DNA from: an uncultured Ignavibacteria bacterium
GTDB lineage: Bacteria > Bacteroidota > Ignavibacteria > Tepidaquicellales > Tepidaquicellaceae
Assembly (NCBI GenBank): GCA_937974175.1
Contig: CALJIG010000008.1
Location: 1-41,327 of the forward strand
Reading direction: 5' to 3'
DNA: 41,327 nt
Below the pieces are notes generated by a model. That model was not told the DNA's origin, did no database searches, and saw only the letters and a program-made list of their open reading frames with translations. The translations under genes were made by a program, and so were the position numbers. How positions within the stretch are numbered: the first letter of the stretch is position 1; every line of letters begins with the position of its first letter. This document shows positions 17,352 through 24,691 of this stretch, in pieces.

Positions 17352-18042
17352 ATCAGTAGATAACTTAATCCTCAAAAAGATATTTCTCTTCTCGGAAATG
17401 AGCGATGACGACCTTGAAAAAGTAAAATCGTTCGTTCACAAAAAAAAGTTCAGCAAAGGCGATACGATATTTTTTGAATCGGAAATGTTCGGCGGTCCTT
17501 ACGTTGTGCTTGATGGCGCTGTTAAAATTTATAAAGTATCAAAAGAAGGACGCGAGCAGATTCTCACAATTATTCATCCCTACAATTCATTTGCCGATGT
17601 TCCTTTGTTTGAAAAATTCACTGACGAAACCAAGCAGCTTACTTATCCCGCCAATGCAACAGCAATGGAAGATTACACCGAACTGCTATACATCCCTGCG
17701 GAGCGGCTGCATCAGTTTTTCAAAAACGATGTCAACCTCTGCCTTAAAATGCTTGCAAGCATTGCGAAGAAAAACAGACAGCTGAATTTTCAGATTGAAA
17801 ACCTTACCTTAAAGGATGTTGTTAAGCGTGTTGCAGGATTTCTTCTCACCGAATATAAAAAGACCAACAAAGAAAATTTTGAAGTTGATATCAGCCGTTA
17901 CGATATGGCATCGCTGCTCGGCACAATTCCCGAAACACTTTCCCGCACATTAAAGAAGCTTCAGGATGAGAATCTTGTTGAAGTCTCCGGAAAATCTTTT
18001 ATAATAAAGAATTTAGAGAAGCTGAAGAAGATAGCGGAGTGA
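17344..18042 (+). CDS. Crp/Fnr-family regulator, DNR-like without Fe-S cysteines
   Basis: 232-residue regulator. A cyclic-nucleotide-binding-type beta-roll (about 10-125) is followed by a long dimer helix and a C-terminal winged HTH. The recognition helix TIPETLSRTLKKL has E197, S200 and R201, the E-x2-S-R set that reads TTGA half-sites in FNR and DNR. There is only one cysteine (near 144), so it cannot hold an FNR 4Fe-4S cluster. A heme or NO-sensing DNR-like or redox role is more likely (inference). A matching TTGAC-N4-GTCAA palindrome lies just downstream, ahead of ric. Overlaps the SemiSWEET gene by 8 bp. Confidence 0.88.
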   Translation: MGKSVDNLILKKIFLFSEMSDDDLEKVKSFVHKKKFSKGDTIFFESEMFGGPYVVLDGAVKIYKVSKEGREQILTIIHPYNSFADVPLFEKFTDETKQLTYPANATAMEDYTELLYIPAERLHQFFKNDVNLCLKMLASIAKKNRQLNFQIENLTLKDVVKRVAGFLLTEYKKTNKENFEVDISRYDMASLLGTIPETLSRTLKKLQDENLVEVSGKSFIIKNLEKLKKIAE

Positions 18043-18083
18043 TTTTCGTTATTGGTTCTTCGTTTCTCGTTGTTCGCTCGACG

Positions 18084-18128
18084 TTTGTCATTCCCGTCCC
18101 GCATTGAGTGCGAGACGGGAATGACAAA
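18084..18128. repeat. long perfect inverted repeat
   Basis: TTTGTCATTCCCGTC (18084-18098) and GACGGGAATGACAAA (18114-18128) form a 15 bp perfect stem. An inner CGCA/TGCG stem and a TTGAG loop sit inside. It follows the Crp/Fnr stop by about 40 bp and could end that transcript. The GTCATTCCCG motif is shared with the next hairpin. Confidence 0.85.
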
Positions 18129-18187
18129 CTGTGTACCATTGTTCCCCTCCTTATAAAGAAGGGGGAGGAATCTCTAATGCTGATTGG

Positions 18188-18207
18188 ATTCCCGCCTTCG
18201 CGGGAAT
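18188..18207. repeat. dRS3-like ATTCCC/GGGAAT hairpin
   Basis: ATTCCCGC (18188-18195), CTTC loop, GCGGGAAT (18200-18207), followed by GACA. It has the ATTCCC-N8-GGGAAT form of widely dispersed 20-bp repeats such as neisserial dRS3. Its outer half-sites match those of the hairpin at 18084-18128. Confidence 0.75.
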
Positions 18208-18348
18208 GACAAGCGTTGTGTCGACACAATGAGTAAAGCAAACCCCACTGGAGTTTATACCGCACAAAATGCAGGGAAGGGATAACAAGCGTTTTTTAAA
18301 AATACCCGGTAACTACTAACAACTTCAAACCAGCAACCGGCAACTATC

Positions 18349-18362
18349 TTGACTTAAGTCAA
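18349..18362 (+). promoter_or_regulatory. FNR/DNR-type operator ahead of ric
   Basis: A perfect 14-bp palindrome, TTGACTTAAGTCAA, of the TTGAN-N4-NTCAA class read by Crp/Fnr proteins with an E-x2-S-R helix. Its centre is 18355.5. A TAATTT -10 element lies at 18385-18390; that places the start site at about 18397 and the operator at -41.5, the class II activator position. The adjacent Crp/Fnr gene is the natural candidate regulator. Confidence 0.82.
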
Positions 18363-18384
18363 TGCCTCTCAAATCCGATTCGTT

Positions 18385-18390
18385 TAATTT
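18385..18390 (+). promoter_or_regulatory. -10 element of the ric promoter
   Basis: TAATTT lies where a class II Crp/Fnr-activated promoter would need it, with no good -35 box other than the operator. The expected 5' leader is about 29 nt to the ATG at 18426. The same TAATTT hexamer appears in two other candidate promoters in the window. Confidence 0.6.
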
Positions 18391-18425
18391 TATTGTAACT
18401 AAAGAAAACCAAACAATAGAATAAA

Positions 18426-19136
18426 ATGAATATCACACCTGAAACATCACTCGGAGAAATAGTAAAGAACAACTTCAGAGCAATACGAGTCCTTGAAAAA
18501 TACAATCTTGATTACTGCTGCGGAGGAAAAAAATTATTTTCAAATATCTGCAATGAAAAAGGACTGAACGCAGAAGAAATTACAAACGAACTTGCAAGGG
18601 TTGAAAATGAATACGTAAGCGATAAATTCAATTTCTGGCCGATGTCATTTTTATGCGAGTACATAAAAGTAAATCACCACGATTATTTAAGAAGAGTTTT
18701 CCCTGTTATATCTCAACATATAGAAAAAGTTGTAAATGCTCATGGAGATAGATTTGAATATCTACCTAAATTAAAAGATGTCTTTGCAAAAATTCAGGAA
18801 GAGCTTTTATCACACATGGAAAAAGAAGAGAGAGTTTTATTTCCATATATATCAGGCATGGATAAATTGTACGGCAGTGTTTCATTTCCTCCTTTCGGAA
18901 ATGTAGAAACACCCATAAGCGTATTGATAAGAGAGCACGAAGAAGCAGGCGGAGATATTGAACTTTTGAAACAAATAACAAACAGCTTCACTCTGCCTGA
19001 AAATGCCTGCACAACATTCAGAGTAACTTATAACGAGCTTGAAGAGTTTTACAAAGATTTAAAAATTCATATTCATCTTGAAAACAATATCCTCTTCCCC
19101 AAGGCAATTGAAATAGAAAGCGGAATCAGAAATTAA
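18426..19136 (+). CDS. ric: iron-sulfur cluster repair di-iron protein (RIC/ScdA/YtfE)
   Basis: Repairs Fe-S clusters damaged by nitric oxide or oxidants in the cytoplasm. 236 residues. The N-terminal ScdA domain has the hallmark YCCGG at 30-34. A hemerythrin-like domain from about 80 on supplies iron ligands in VNHHDYL, SQHIEKVV, LLSHMEKEERVLFPYI, REHEEAGGDIELL and HIHLENNILFPKA. It is the first gene after the FNR/DNR-type operator and precedes a cytochrome c gene by 20 bp. Control by an NO- or oxygen-responsive regulator is typical for ric. Confidence 0.94.
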   Translation: MNITPETSLGEIVKNNFRAIRVLEKYNLDYCCGGKKLFSNICNEKGLNAEEITNELARVENEYVSDKFNFWPMSFLCEYIKVNHHDYLRRVFPVISQHIEKVVNAHGDRFEYLPKLKDVFAKIQEELLSHMEKEERVLFPYISGMDKLYGSVSFPPFGNVETPISVLIREHEEAGGDIELLKQITNSFTLPENACTTFRVTYNELEEFYKDLKIHIHLENNILFPKAIEIESGIRN

Positions 19137-19156
19137 TTTATGCTACATATACTAAA

Positions 19157-19576
19157 ATGAAAAACAGAAAAACATTAATAATATTGGCCGCAATATCTAT
19201 AATAGCGCTTGCAGGATTTTTAACAGTAAGAAATTCCAAACTACAGGAGCTGGGCGTTGGACCCGTGAAGGAATTAAAACTAAGCAGCACCATTGATGAA
19301 AAACTTGTTACTCACGGTAAACAATTATTCGATTCGAAATGCGCTATGTGCCATATGATGAACCAGTGTAAAATTGGGCCGCTTATGCAGGGAGTGACAA
19401 AGAGAAGAAAACCTGAATACATTATGAATATGATTTTGAATCCTTTAGAGATGACACAGAGCAATGCAACTGCCGAAGACCAGATGCAAAAATACGGAAT
19501 GCAGATGCCGGCGCAGAATCTATCGGAAGAAGATGCAAGGGCATTGCTGGAGTATTTCAGAAGTTACGATAAATAA
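19157..19576 (+). CDS. membrane-anchored monoheme cytochrome c
   Basis: 139 residues. An N-terminal signal anchor (about 7-24) is followed by a class I cytochrome c domain with the heme motif C62-A-M-C65-H66 and a distal methionine candidate in YGMQMPAQNLSEEDA (M115 or M117). It should sit on the periplasmic side of the inner membrane and shuttle electrons. Twenty bp after ric and probably co-transcribed, so it is likely induced by the same signal. Partner (terminal oxidase, NO reductase or another) is not in the window. Confidence 0.9.
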   Translation: MKNRKTLIILAAISIIALAGFLTVRNSKLQELGVGPVKELKLSSTIDEKLVTHGKQLFDSKCAMCHMMNQCKIGPLMQGVTKRRKPEYIMNMILNPLEMTQSNATAEDQMQKYGMQMPAQNLSEEDARALLEYFRSYDK

Positions 19577-19584
19577 AATTATCG

Positions 19585-19667
19585 GTCGTTATTAGTTGAT
19601 GGTTATTCGTTGTTCGTAATTGCAGGTTAAAACTCCGGTTAACGAACAACGATTAACAAATAACGAC
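19585..19667. repeat. long imperfect inverted repeat between convergent genes
   Basis: The left arm (19585-19619) and right arm (19639-19667) are complementary except for a bulge of about 6 nt and a few mismatches; both contain the core CGTTGTTCG. The left arm matches 18047-18076 at 24 of 30 positions. It ends at the DUF1579 stop and may terminate both convergent transcripts. Confidence 0.7.
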
Positions 19668-19668
19668 A

Positions 19669-20181
19669 TTAGTTTTTCTTTGTATACAAAGTTTCGCCGT
19701 TTAACGTCTGCATTTGTCCATCTTTATCTTTAAAAGTTGTTGTCCATTTCATTATAAGATTACCACCGGTAAGCTCCAGAGATCTATCCATAGTATATGC
19801 ATCGCTCTTAGCTTCGATTGTCATTTTCATCGCATCGATTTTTCCCGTTCCCATGGAAACTGTATTTAAGCCCCATTCATCGAACCACCATGATTTCACA
19901 TTCCCTTCGGCATCGCTGCCATAAACTCCCATACCGCTGTATGTATGCGTCTTATCTTCTGAGGCGGCTGTAAGATTTATTATTAGGTATTGTTTATTGT
20001 AATCCAATCTGCATACGATTTCTTCATTCATTTTCACTCCCAACATATCCGATTGACCTGTCCATGAGCCCTGAATCAGATTTAAGAAGGTCAAATCTAA
20101 CGGCTTTGGTAACGAACCCTGAGCATGAAGATTTAAAGCAACGAAAGTTGTTATGAGAAGGAAGAGAGTTTTAAGTTTCAT
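19669..20181 (-). CDS. secreted DUF1579-like protein
   Basis: 170 residues with a signal peptide (1-20). The body shows a lipocalin-like beta pattern common to DUF1579 and related secreted proteins: LIQGSWTGQSDMLG, then SGMGVYGSDAEGNVKSWWFD and a final TTTFKDKDGQMQTLNGETLY. No catalytic residue is apparent. The function of the family is unknown. It stands alone, divergent from an 84-residue ORF. Confidence 0.75.
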   Translation of the reverse strand: MKLKTLFLLITTFVALNLHAQGSLPKPLDLTFLNLIQGSWTGQSDMLGVKMNEEIVCRLDYNKQYLIINLTAASEDKTHTYSGMGVYGSDAEGNVKSWWFDEWGLNTVSMGTGKIDAMKMTIEAKSDAYTMDRSLELTGGNLIMKWTTTFKDKDGQMQTLNGETLYTKKN

Positions 20182-20251
20182 AAATAGAGTCTACTTTAAT
20201 TTAGTAATACAAATATCATACAACAAGAAAATATATAAATAATTACAGTAA

Positions 20252-20506
20252 ATGGAAAAACAAAAATACAGGATTGAGTTTTGGAAGAATGGACGAAAAA
20301 TTATTTCAAAAGTAAGCAATGAGCTTGCCAGAGAAGGCAACAGACTTACAAAAGATTTTTATATAACAAGAACATCTGACTGGAAATATACAGTTAAGGA
20401 AGTCAAAGAAGTTGATAACATTGTGCAGAATACACATGTACTGAACCACGAGGAAAATAATCCCGATGTGCTGCCGGATAAGAGTTATGTGGTAGTGGTG
20501 GAGTGA
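20252..20506 (+). CDS. small conserved-looking hypothetical protein
   Basis: 84 residues, no recognised domain, no signal or membrane segment. It is charged, with an N-terminal half (EKQKYRIEFWKNGRKIISKV) that looks like two beta strands and an acidic C-terminal tail ending DKSYVVVVE. Coding status rests on a clean start, neighbour-like codon use, isolation between a divergent and a convergent gene, and a hairpin right after the stop. Confidence 0.55.
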   Translation: MEKQKYRIEFWKNGRKIISKVSNELAREGNRLTKDFYITRTSDWKYTVKEVKEVDNIVQNTHVLNHEENNPDVLPDKSYVVVVE

Positions 20507-20513
20507 GAAAAAA

Positions 20514-20543
20514 GACCTGACAGGTTTTTAATCCTGTCAGGTC
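20514..20543. repeat. 30-bp palindrome, copy A (bidirectional terminator)
   Basis: GACCTGACAGG and CCTGTCAGGTC form an 11 bp perfect stem around TTTTTAAT. It lies 8 bp after the 84-residue ORF and before the stop of the convergent cytochrome-barrel gene. The same sequence occurs reversed at 30531-30559. Confidence 0.88.
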
Positions 20544-20592
20544 AGAAATGTATATAATTAATCCCAGTATTTGCGGAGATGAAAGTTATAAT

Positions 20593-21738
20593 CTAAAAAT
20601 AAAAATGAAACATCACCTGATATTCGTTATTATCAACGGAAGGTGTTTCCGTTACAAAACGAATCATGGACTCCAGCTCCATCCCGGGCATCGGGAATAA
20701 AGCAAAGCCGGTACTTATTCTTTTTATCTCGTCATCAATAACGTCTCTGTCTCTATCACGCATTTCATACTGGCCGCGCAGCTCAATGCCTTTGGCAACT
20801 TTTATACTCAGCTCTCCGAAATGATACATGCCTCTTCTGAAAATTCCCGTCTCCTGATTTTCTATAAAGTCAACTTCCCCAAGAAGCGCAACTCTATCAA
20901 ATAGACCTATCTTCGTAAATCCGTTAAATGATTTTTGATTTGCATCCATCATCTCACCAAACTGATCTGCTTTGCGGAATGGGTTATTATAAAAAGACGT
21001 TCCAAGATTCCAGTGAACTAAATCTTCTGCAAAGTGAAAAGTATAATCTGCCGAAGCAACGAACATTTTGTTTAAATCAGTATCAAAAAAATCCACGCTA
21101 AGTCCGTTAAATAAACCTACACTCATATTAAAATCTCCCGGCGACATCCCAAGCTGCAAGCCCGCATCTGCATCATAGGGAGTGTTAAGCAAATATAATC
21201 TTTGATAAGCGCGGTGATCAGGGATTCTAATTCCGAAGTTAGGAGAAAATTTCCCGGCCTGGAAATAGAAATTGTAATCAGTAATATTGGAAAGCAATCC
21301 ATAGAATTCATTTTTTACAGGTGCCTGCTGGCTTTGCAATCCTGCCGATACAAACACGCTTAGCTTTTCATTTACTTTGGCATTAACATAAAGATTGCCT
21401 TCCATTGCAAGAAATTTATTTGCAGAGATGGAAGTTTTTAAATCGTTATCTGTGTGGGCAATCCTAACATCGCCTCCGACAGAAATACTTTTTGAAAGCT
21501 TTGGTGAAAATTCCATCTTGGAAGTAAGCTTCTTGAACATATCCATTCCAAGATTCTGCTGTCCATACTTAGTGCCCCACTCTGTGCGCATAGAACCACC
21601 CGAAGGATTTACATGGCAATCGCCGCATTTATCACCTGTATATGCAGAAAACCGCGGATAAGAAAAACTTTTTTGAGAAAGAATAAACAAAGAGCAAATA
21701 ACTGCAATGGCAGAGAACAGAAGTGAGAGTTTTTTCAT
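20593..21738 (-). CDS. Cyc2-like monoheme cytochrome fused to outer-membrane beta-barrel
   Basis: 381 residues. A signal peptide (1-26) is followed by a very short cytochrome segment SYPRFSAYTGDKCGDCHVNP with one heme site, C38-G-D-C41-H42. From about 70 to the end there are alternating amphipathic strands typical of a porin, finishing with an aromatic residue (YQVMFHFYF) as outer-membrane barrels do. This order is that of Cyc2, the iron-oxidising outer-membrane cytochrome-porin, though it is at the short end for that group and similar heme-barrel proteins of unknown role exist. Likely moves electrons across the outer membrane (inference). A Rieske gene lies 126 bp upstream on the same strand. 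Confidence 0.75.
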   Translation of the reverse strand: MKKLSLLFSAIAVICSLFILSQKSFSYPRFSAYTGDKCGDCHVNPSGGSMRTEWGTKYGQQNLGMDMFKKLTSKMEFSPKLSKSISVGGDVRIAHTDNDLKTSISANKFLAMEGNLYVNAKVNEKLSVFVSAGLQSQQAPVKNEFYGLLSNITDYNFYFQAGKFSPNFGIRIPDHRAYQRLYLLNTPYDADAGLQLGMSPGDFNMSVGLFNGLSVDFFDTDLNKMFVASADYTFHFAEDLVHWNLGTSFYNNPFRKADQFGEMMDANQKSFNGFTKIGLFDRVALLGEVDFIENQETGIFRRGMYHFGELSIKVAKGIELRGQYEMRDRDRDVIDDEIKRISTGFALFPMPGMELESMIRFVTETPSVDNNEYQVMFHFYF

Positions 21739-21765
21739 TTGTGGTTTGAATTTATTTTAGGAATC

Positions 21766-21777
21766 CCTTTTAAAAGG
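21766..21777. promoter_or_regulatory. palindrome upstream of the cytochrome-barrel gene
   Basis: CCTTTTAAAAGG is a perfect 12-bp palindrome within AATCCCTTTTAAAAGGAATT, 27 bp before the start codon. It could be an operator in the leader or promoter. No known regulator matches. Confidence 0.35.
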
Positions 21778-21864
21778 AATTCATTAATCGATAATAAAAG
21801 GACGGGGACGAGGAATATGTCGATTATTTTTATAAGATAAAGTTTTGTTTCGGGTGCAAAACTT

Positions 21865-22317
21865 TTACATATTAACGGTGATGGAGTTATCCTCTTTGTT
21901 ATATGTTACCTTATAGCTTTTTAAGTTTTTCGTTGCAGGACCTTCAGTAACTTTTCCGCTGCTGTCGAATTCAGAACCGTGACCCGGACATATAAATTTT
22001 GAGCCGTCGAACTCAACAGGCTGTTTTTTATGGGTGCAGGTCATATCAAGAGCAGTATATTTTCCGCTGCCTTTGTTTATGACAATAACTTTACTAGTTA
22101 CCATAGCATAGCCGCCCTTGCTGTTTAGATCGGGATAATCAGAAAGGCTGAAGGTTTTTGGCGCACCGCCTGAAGATATTTCATAGGTATCTGCAGCAGC
22201 TAATAGTTTTTCAACATTAATACAGCTTGCGGCAACAGTGCCTAAAATAACTCCTGTGAAAGATTTCTTAAGGAAATCCCTGCGCGATGAACATTGAGAT
22301 GTTTTTTCGTTCTCCAT
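21865..22317 (-). CDS. Tat-exported Rieske 2Fe-2S protein
   Basis: 150 residues. A twin-arginine leader, SRRDFLKKS (R12, R13), is followed by a hydrophobic stretch and AASC, where C32 might be lipidated. The Rieske cluster ligands are C94-T-H96 and C110-P-G-H113, with the usual spacing of a small Rieske domain. It is periplasmic and membrane-associated. There is no cytochrome b gene beside it, so it is not evidently part of a bc complex. It is followed on the same strand by the cytochrome-barrel gene, and a shared redox role is plausible but unproven. Confidence 0.9.
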   Translation of the reverse strand: MENEKTSQCSSRRDFLKKSFTGVILGTVAASCINVEKLLAAADTYEISSGGAPKTFSLSDYPDLNSKGGYAMVTSKVIVINKGSGKYTALDMTCTHKKQPVEFDGSKFICPGHGSEFDSSGKVTEGPATKNLKSYKVTYNKEDNSITVNM

Positions 22318-22456
22318 TTTGATTTTTAGATTAATAAATTAATAATGAGTGATTATATTTTCGCGGGACGGGACTACTTATTATTAAATGAATGTAATTT
22401 CTTTTTTGTTCCTGATTTTCGGTTTTGTAAAATAATAAAATTATATCTTATTTGCA

Positions 22457-22485
22457 GTGTTGTTGGTCATAATAGCCAACAACAC
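22457..22485. repeat. perfect 10-bp inverted repeat
   Basis: GTGTTGTTGG (22457-22466) and CCAACAACAC (22476-22485) flank a 9-nt loop. It is 15 bp after the stop of the small lipoprotein gene on the minus strand, and about 140 bp before the Rieske start. It could be a terminator (no clear T-run) or a regulatory hairpin. Confidence 0.65.
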
Positions 22486-22499
22486 CGGCAAAAAGTATT

Positions 22500-22952
22500 T
22501 TAGTTATTCTTAGTGATTTTTAATTCACCTCTGTTAGTTGGACCTCTGAAAGTAGAATAGTTCCATTCTCCCTGATAAAACGAACTGTACATAGTTGCAT
22601 TAAAAAAAACATTTGCATCGGCAATTTTAGGATTCATGTTTACAAAAATTTTTCCTTTTTCATAATCCATGTTTCCGCCGAACTCACCGTTCATAGATGA
22701 TTTGCCCGGGAAATCTTCCACGTACCAGTTTGTAACAGTATAAGTTCCGCTTATAGAAGGCATATTAACATCTTTAGCATTTATACTCTTTACAGTCATA
22801 ACACCGCTTGCAACCTTTGCTCCGCCGCTGCCATACATTGTAAAAGAATAATCGGCAAGCTCGATTTGGTTATTACTTCCGCCCGATGAAGTGCATCCCC
22901 CAAGGAATGCCGCAAGCAGAAATATTACTATATATAATTTAGAAAATCTCAT
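22500..22952 (-). CDS. hypothetical lipoprotein
   Basis: 150 residues with a lipobox (LAAFLGGC, lipidated cysteine near residue 20) and a glycine/serine linker. The mature part is predicted all-beta, with repeated short strands such as SFTMYGSGGAKVASGVMTV. No family recognised. The genes on either side are redox (Rieske, downstream) and secreted protease (upstream), both on the same strand with gaps of 182 and 31 bp. Confidence 0.65.
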   Translation of the reverse strand: MRFSKLYIVIFLLAAFLGGCTSSGGSNNQIELADYSFTMYGSGGAKVASGVMTVKSINAKDVNMPSISGTYTVTNWYVEDFPGKSSMNGEFGGNMDYEKGKIFVNMNPKIADANVFFNATMYSSFYQGEWNYSTFRGPTNRGELKITKNN

Positions 22953-22983
22953 AATTAAAGTTTTATGTGTGAGAGAAATATTT

Positions 22984-24690
22984 TTATTTTATCAAAATCA
23001 TTTTCTTTACCTGTGTAAATGCATTCCCGCCATTTAATGGAGCTGCCGTCATTTTATAAAAGTAAGGACCCGATGGCAGATTGAATACTGATGAATTAAA
23101 GTTCACGTCATAAAATCCGGGCATGTAGTTTGAATTATTTATTAAGTTCGCAACTTCTTTCCCTGAAACATCATAAACTCTCAGTGATACAACAGCATCT
23201 TCCGGTACCAGAAATCTTATAGTAGTTGAAGGATTAAATGGGTTCGGAAAGTTTTGCTTTAAATCATATACTACAGGAAGTTCTGATGAATTAGTAATTC
23301 CTGTAAAACATGATGCTCGGTTATACCAGGCTCTTATTGTATCTCCGGGCATAGGACCGAAGCCTAATGATAATCTTATTGCACCGTTTAGATGGCAATA
23401 ACTCATAACTGTTCCGTTATTATTTGAACGAGTGCTGCTGAAACAAAATCCTTCGGCAGTATAACAAGAATCTATAGCTCCCGTTGTTGTAAAACCGTTA
23501 GTTGGCCAGTGGCATGAATGAGTGTGGTAGGAACCGAAGTTGTGCCCCAGTTCGTGAGCTACTACGTTTACTGTCCACGAATATGTAGGGAAATTACTAT
23601 AGTCCGGGTCAATGCCAGAGAATGAATATCTTCCTGAGCCGTCTGCCTGATAAGGAATGCACAGAACAGCTATCCAGGCAATACCGCCGCCTATCTCAGG
23701 TCTAGTAGAAAGTAACTGGGCAAGGCTTCCTGAAAAATTATCTCTTCTATTGTTTCCAAACGCTGTAAGGATATCCTGTGTTTCCGTCATACCGGCGTAC
23801 GGGTCTGATTGTGTCCAATATCTGATTTGAGAAATTTCCATTGGAATGCTTTCGTTGCTGTATATAGTAGCAACCGATGCAAACATTCCCTGAATGAAAT
23901 TAATCAAAGTGGTAGGATTCGAACCGTTATCCTGATACATTCTGTAATCTGCTTCAAAATAAATTCTTACAGGTGCGCGTACAACGTCATACTCGGATTG
24001 ATTTCCTTTTACAGAATTGTTATTTACGCTATGGCGTGCAAATCTGTCTTCTTTATCTTCAACTCCGCATTTGAAATTATTCAGAACTTTTAAATCGTTG
24101 TCATTATAAAAAATATAGTTATCAGTATAGTTATTATTTTCTTTTACAGAACCGAGAACGTAGTTGCCTGTCTCATCGGAAATAACTCCCATAACAAATT
24201 CGTTAAAGATACTTATTGATGCTATCGAATGTTCTTTACCTTTTATAATTCCTGTGTAGGAGATTCCTTTTATATAGTTGAATGGCGTTTCATTGTTCCC
24301 GGTAATTCCGGAAGATGTAAAGTCATCGGAAAATATTTTCTGCTCTACCAGTTCAAGCTCCATAGGAAGTGCATCTCCGGTAGGAATTGTAAATGTAATC
24401 GATTTTTCTCTCGATACAAGAATATTTCTCAAAGCATTTCTATCAAGAACAAGCGAAACAGATTTTTTTGCAAAGTCATTTGCGTTATTTCTGCTTGCAG
24501 TTACTCCGAATAAACTTACATTTTTAAAACTTATATTGCTTTGATTATTTAAAATTAACGTCCCTGTTTTCACAGAAGAGTTAAAACTTTGAAAAGATTT
24601 TTCTTCTTTATTAATATCTGTCAGCCCGATAAAAAATCCCACAGATATTAATAATACTATTATTGGAAGAGCCTGTAAAATTTTTTTCAT
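22984..24690 (-). CDS. secreted M12B/reprolysin-like zinc metalloprotease with T9SS sorting domain
   Basis: 568 residues. A signal peptide (about 1-22) and a pro-like region to about 235 are followed by a metzincin domain. The zinc-binding motif is HELGHNFGSYH at 379-389, with the Met-turn downstream in GTVMSYCH. The C-terminal ~80 residues are a type IX sorting domain with NFPNPFNPSTTIRF and the ending VKKMILIK. It should be secreted and active on proteins outside the cell. It starts 1 bp after the stop of a lipoprotein gene, so the two form an operon. Confidence 0.92.
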   Translation of the reverse strand: MKKILQALPIIVLLISVGFFIGLTDINKEEKSFQSFNSSVKTGTLILNNQSNISFKNVSLFGVTASRNNANDFAKKSVSLVLDRNALRNILVSREKSITFTIPTGDALPMELELVEQKIFSDDFTSSGITGNNETPFNYIKGISYTGIIKGKEHSIASISIFNEFVMGVISDETGNYVLGSVKENNNYTDNYIFYNDNDLKVLNNFKCGVEDKEDRFARHSVNNNSVKGNQSEYDVVRAPVRIYFEADYRMYQDNGSNPTTLINFIQGMFASVATIYSNESIPMEISQIRYWTQSDPYAGMTETQDILTAFGNNRRDNFSGSLAQLLSTRPEIGGGIAWIAVLCIPYQADGSGRYSFSGIDPDYSNFPTYSWTVNVVAHELGHNFGSYHTHSCHWPTNGFTTTGAIDSCYTAEGFCFSSTRSNNNGTVMSYCHLNGAIRLSLGFGPMPGDTIRAWYNRASCFTGITNSSELPVVYDLKQNFPNPFNPSTTIRFLVPEDAVVSLRVYDVSGKEVANLINNSNYMPGFYDVNFNSSVFNLPSGPYFYKMTAAPLNGGNAFTQVKKMILIK

Positions 24691-24691
24691 A

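Larger units (their letters stand above)
18043..18425. other. gene-free repeat-rich interval
   Basis: 383 bp without a supportable gene between the Crp/Fnr gene and ric. It holds a TCGTTGTTCG-type repeat (18047-18076), a long perfect hairpin (18084-18128), a CCCCTCC/GGGGGAGG hairpin (about 18143-18168), a dRS3-like hairpin (18188-18207) and, at the right end, the regulatory region of ric. Confidence 0.8.

Noticed and set aside
17073..17375. Minus-strand open frames over the SemiSWEET gene
   Set aside because: The plus-strand product is a clear PQ-loop transporter; the antisense frames have no recognisable features.
18043..18265. 88-codon minus-strand frame in the gap before ric
   Set aside because: It is read through the hairpin repeats and its product is repeat-derived (CHSREGGNPI-like), a common false ORF.
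11083..18319. A 14-bp identical word, CCGGTAACTACTAA, at 11083-11096 and 18306-18319
   Set aside because: In 41 kb of AT-rich DNA a few identical 14-mers are expected by chance, and the flanks do not match.
23920..23945. A tRNA T-loop-like word near GGATTCGAACC
   Set aside because: It is inside the metalloprotease coding region and no cloverleaf arms surround it.
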